A DNA stretch of 7,750 nt from the NCBI GenBank assembly GCA_009775355.1, contig VSPN01000068.1, positions 1 to 7,750 of the forward strand. Reading direction: 5' to 3'. Every line of letters begins with the position of its first letter. The stretch's first letter is position 1. Under the pieces are notes generated by a model, which was not told the origin of the DNA, searched no databases, and worked only from the letters and a program-made list of their open reading frames with translations. The translations under genes and the position numbers were made by a program. Positions 5,588 to 7,750 of the stretch are shown here, piece after piece. The stretch comes from Muribaculaceae bacterium (GTDB lineage Bacteria > Bacteroidota > Bacteroidia > Bacteroidales > Muribaculaceae).

Positions 5588-6333
5588 GTCATCACTATAT
5601 ACGGTTCAGCGATGTGCATTACAGTTATCCGCACGGTCCGGAGGTGCTTTGTGGCGTCGATCTTCTCATCACCCACGGCGAGCATGTGGCTCTTCTCGGT
5701 CTTAACGGGTCGGGCAAGTCAACGTTGCTTCTGCAGATAAACGGTCTGCTGTTGCCGTCGCGGGGAGAGGTGACTGTAGGCGACATACCTGTAACAAAAA
5801 AAACACTCCGGCTTGTACGTCAGAGTGTCGGCCTGGTTTTTCAGAATTCCGACGACATGCTTTTCATGCCGACGATAGGGGAGGATGTGGCTTTCGGCCC
5901 GCGCAACATGGGGTTGCCTGACGCGGAGGTGGAGCGCCGTGTCGGCGCGGCTTTGGAATCGGTAGGACTTGCGGGGTTCGAAGATCGTCCGGCGTTCTCT
6001 CTCTCGGGAGGACAGCGCAGGGCGGCGGCGATTGCCTCTGTGCTGTCGATGGAGCCTGACATACTGGTTCTCGACGAGCCCTCGGCCAATCTCGACGCGA
6101 GGGCACGACGGCAGTTGATCGACATTCTCGCCGGTTTCAGCCACACCGTGCTGCTTGCCACCCACGACACCGGGATGGCACTTGAGCTTTGTCCCCGCGC
6201 GCTTGTCATGGACGCGGGCCGCATTGTGGCCGATGCTCCGACAGCTCTCCTCGCCGCCTCCACAGACTCAGTAGCCGCCGGCATTTTCGACACCGCCCGG
6301 ACGGCCCCGATTCCCGTCCCCGCCGCCAACTGA
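5584..6333 (+). CDS. cbiO: ECF transporter ATP-binding subunit CbiO
   Basis: A 249-residue ABC ATPase that drives the cobalt/nickel ECF transporter. All nucleotide-binding motifs are intact: Walker A GLNGSGKST (39-47), Q-loop FQNSDDMLF (Q87), signature LSGGQRR (140-146), Walker B ILVLDEP with the catalytic Glu165, D-loop SANLDA, and H-loop His194 in ATHD. The start codon overlaps the cbiQ stop (ATGA). The FQNSDDMLF Q-loop followed by an 'EDVAFGP' segment is typical of ECF/CbiO-type ATPases rather than general importers. The C-terminal ~30 residues are Ala/Pro-rich and not conserved. The gene ends 19 bp from the stop of the convergent methyltransferase remnant, and no terminator hairpin is visible in the gap. 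Confidence 0.93.
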   Translation: MSHHYIRFSDVHYSYPHGPEVLCGVDLLITHGEHVALLGLNGSGKSTLLLQINGLLLPSRGEVTVGDIPVTKKTLRLVRQSVGLVFQNSDDMLFMPTIGEDVAFGPRNMGLPDAEVERRVGAALESVGLAGFEDRPAFSLSGGQRRAAAIASVLSMEPDILVLDEPSANLDARARRQLIDILAGFSHTVLLATHDTGMALELCPRALVMDAGRIVADAPTALLAASTDSVAAGIFDTARTAPIPVPAAN

Positions 6334-6352
6334 CTGTTTCCCGTTATCAAGG

Positions 6353-7198
6353 CTATTCCGTAACCGAATCCGGAGAGTATGCCGACTTCTTGTCACAGAC
6401 CATCCCTTCGAAAAGCTCGTGAAGTCTGGTGTAGTGACGGATATCTTCCTCTTCATGCCGGCTTTCGGTCACGCCTTGTGTGGCAAGATCATTGAAAAGT
6501 CTTATGAGTGACCGGCCTATGGCCCATGCCATATTGACGGGTACTGCGTTACCTATCTGTTTGTATTGTGCAGAGAGATTGCCGCAAAATTCCCAGTCAT
6601 CGGGAAATGTCTGGATGCGTGCGTATTCCCTGATAGTCAAGGGGCGAGTCTCCGACGGGTGGCATCGTTCAGTCTGTTTTTGAGCCGGAGCGCATGTCAG
6701 TGTCAGGCTTGGCTCGTCCATTGCAAGCCTCCGGGCCATGCCGGTCTTCCCTCCTCCGAGTCCGTAACTCCCTTTCATATAATCGCGGGCTATATCCTCT
6801 GGCAGATCTCTCCAGTCTCCACCCTCCGGAACAAGTGACATCACATTCTGTTTCGATTCCGGATATTTCTGCCCCTGTGAGGGCGGCACGTCTGTGTCGA
6901 AAAGACTTCCTGCACAGAATGCATCGCGAAGAGTCCTGACAGTTTTGCATACATCGGGCCATCTGAAGTCTGCGAAAGGCGCGATGTCATTGCGGATTGC
7001 GATCAGAATAAGGCGTTCCCGCTTCTGAGGCACGTCATACTGAATCGCACGCATTATGCGAGGTTCGATGAGTGTATATCCCAGTTCGGATATGACATCC
7101 CTGATAGTCTGGAGTGTGCGTCCGTTGTCATGTTCAAAGAGCCCTCGGACGTTCTCACCCATGAATACCTTAGGCTGAATTTCCTTTACGGCACGTCG
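6353..7198 (-). pseudogene. DNA (cytosine-5) methyltransferase, N-terminal part lost
   Basis: This is the C-terminal portion of a C5-cytosine DNA methyltransferase. An ATG at 7162 would give 269 residues, but recognisable coding sequence continues upstream as RRAVKEIQPKVF to about 7198, so the ATG is internal and not the real start. Present, numbering from that ATG: motif VI ENV (3-5), motif VIII VPQKRERLILI (44-54), a target-recognition region, motif IX around RPLTIREYARIQTFPDDW (173-190), and motif X with QIGNAVP (202-208). Missing are motif I (SAM binding, F-x-G-x-G) and motif IV with the catalytic Pro-Cys, so the product cannot methylate DNA. In-frame sequence upstream of 7198 degenerates and reaches a stop at 7223-7225. 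It runs convergent to cbiO. No endonuclease gene is visible. It was probably a restriction-modification methyltransferase cut off by rearrangement with the adjacent IS fragment. Confidence 0.85.
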
Positions 7199-7238
7199 CT
7201 TTGAATTAAAGTGATGGGGCTTTTATTATGGAATAAAT

Positions 7239-7481
7239 TACGCCGACTACAAGGCGTACATGACATACCTCAACTATGCACCTGAGATTCAGGCGATGAT
7301 ATACACCATAAACTGGATCGAACGGCTTAACCGCGACTTCCGCAGGGTTACCCGCATGAGGACAGCCATGCCCAACGAAGAATCTGTACTGACCCTGATG
7401 GGCAGTGTGGCTATGGATCACAAGGCATTCGACAGAGCCCTGCCGAACATAACAGTTGACAAAAAGCTTTTCCCGGACTGA
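7239..7481 (+). pseudogene. C-terminal fragment of an IS256-family (mutator type) transposase
   Basis: About 80 codons in one frame, from 7239 to the stop at 7479-7481. The sequence reads YADYKAYMTYLNYAPEIQ, then AMIYTINWIERLNRDFRRVTR, MPNEESVLTLMGSVAMD and ends DKKLFPD. The block 'iYTtN.IE.lnr..Rr.Tr....fPn' is the hallmark near the C-terminus of IS256/MULE-type transposases; here the usual YTTN is YTIN. The N-terminal ~300 residues, including the catalytic Asp residues, are absent, so this is a dead remnant. An ATG at 7260 is internal to the original gene. Upstream, the frame passes into sequence that no longer resembles a transposase, and within 40 bp the broken methyltransferase begins on the other strand. 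Confidence 0.85.
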
Positions 7482-7727
7482 AAGTAAAGGTTTTCTTAGC
7501 GGAGAGGCCATCCTGGTGAAGTTGAAGCCGTCCCATACGGAACGGTTCCGATATTCAACTGTCTCCAGTCTTGGCGCAACCATGTTGCTGGCGGGTTGCT
7601 CCTCAGCAGAGCACGTTTCCTCGTCCGGCTGCACTTCAAAATTACTGTTTTTTTCATCGTATTACGAAACAATCAATGATTCGGTAAAAATTACCGAAGT
7701 AGTTGAAACTTAAGTTAATATATCGAA
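7482..7727. other. Region without a convincing gene after the transposase remnant
   Basis: Bases 7482-7640 are moderately GC-rich, like the transposase fragment, and may be the residual 3' end of the insertion element; I cannot identify its terminal repeat. From about 7635 the sequence turns strongly AT-rich, which may mark a junction. A minus-strand frame at 7657-7496 encodes 53 residues, very basic, with MKKTVILKCSRTRKRALLR at its start. An overlapping plus-strand frame contains a lipobox-like LLAGCSS. Neither has a supported promoter or recognisable family, and I do not call either as a gene. Confidence 0.35.
7680..7698. promoter_or_regulatory. Perfect 8+8 palindrome, possible operator
   Basis: TTCGGTAA (7680-7687), a spacer of three A, then TTACCGAA (7691-7698) form a perfect dyad. 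It lies 29 bases before a candidate start codon at 7728, in AT-rich sequence, so it could be an operator for a dimeric regulator. A T-run does not follow, which speaks against a terminator. Confidence 0.35.
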
Positions 7728-7750
7728 ATGTCAAATACAAATGAATCGCC
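7728..7750 (+). CDS. Possible start of a gene running off the window
   Basis: An ATG at 7728 opens a frame reading MSNTNES to the end of the window. It follows an AT-rich stretch and a palindrome, the arrangement expected of a gene start, but seven codons are too few to identify a product or even to be sure it is coding. Confidence 0.25.

Noticed and set aside
7206..7634. 142-codon minus-strand frame opposite the transposase remnant
   Set aside because: It overlaps a recognisable transposase C-terminus on the plus strand and shows no family motif, so it is most likely a shadow.
7456..7713. Plus-strand frame with a lipobox-like LLAGCSS
   Set aside because: The would-be lipobox is about 50 residues into the frame. 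Starting at the ATG at 7582 would leave too short a signal sequence without basic residues, and no promoter is seen.
1..7750. tRNA, rRNA genes or a CRISPR array
   Set aside because: I looked for T-loop-like motifs with paired acceptor arms and for regularly spaced direct repeats and saw none.

Overview
The window looks like a chromosomal stretch from a member of the Bacteroidales, plausibly a Muribaculaceae-like gut anaerobe. The evidence is promoter boxes of the Bacteroidetes type (TTTG, about 19 nt, then TAnnTTTG), no clear Shine-Dalgarno sequences before the genes, a lipoprotein with a charged residue soon after the lipidated cysteine, a Bacteroidales-type retropepsin-like protein, and an IS256-family remnant. 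The family assignment is inference.

Layout. Bases 1-2870 are a mostly AT-rich accessory patch. It holds a terminator of an upstream gene, a small membrane protein with a bacterial PH-like domain (188-664, with a good promoter), a strong bidirectional-looking terminator, a GC-richer frameshifted gene remnant I cannot identify (722-1217), a small lipoprotein (1244-1741), a very long hairpin, and a convergent secreted retropepsin-like protein on the minus strand (1849-2586) that appears to stop inside its second lobe. Bases 2878-3645 encode a Yip1-like membrane protein with a strongly acidic N-terminal tail, closed by a terminator.

The core of the window is a cobalt/nickel ECF transporter operon on the plus strand: cbiM with a fused C-terminal PDGLE (CbiN/NikN-like) domain (3789-4757), cbiQ (4799-5587) and cbiO (5584-6333, overlapping cbiQ at ATGA). 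CbiM binds the metal ion, CbiQ is the transmembrane coupling subunit, and CbiO is the ATPase that powers uptake. No cobalamin riboswitch is recognisable upstream. Only a short hairpin leader is present, so the metal (Co versus Ni) cannot be decided here.

Bases 6353-7750 are a decayed mobile or restriction-modification region. The C-terminal two thirds of a DNA (cytosine-5) methyltransferase lies on the minus strand and has lost its catalytic N-terminal half at about 7200. It abuts the last 80 codons of an IS256-family transposase on the plus strand. After that come about 250 bases without a convincing gene, a perfect 8+8 palindrome, and an ATG at 7728 that may start a gene running out of the window.

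I found no wholly new system. The points most worth checking are the broken methyltransferase/transposase junction, the unidentified frameshifted remnant, the hairpin leader of the metal transporter, and the acidic-tailed Yip1-like protein beside it. No tRNA, rRNA or CRISPR array is visible.
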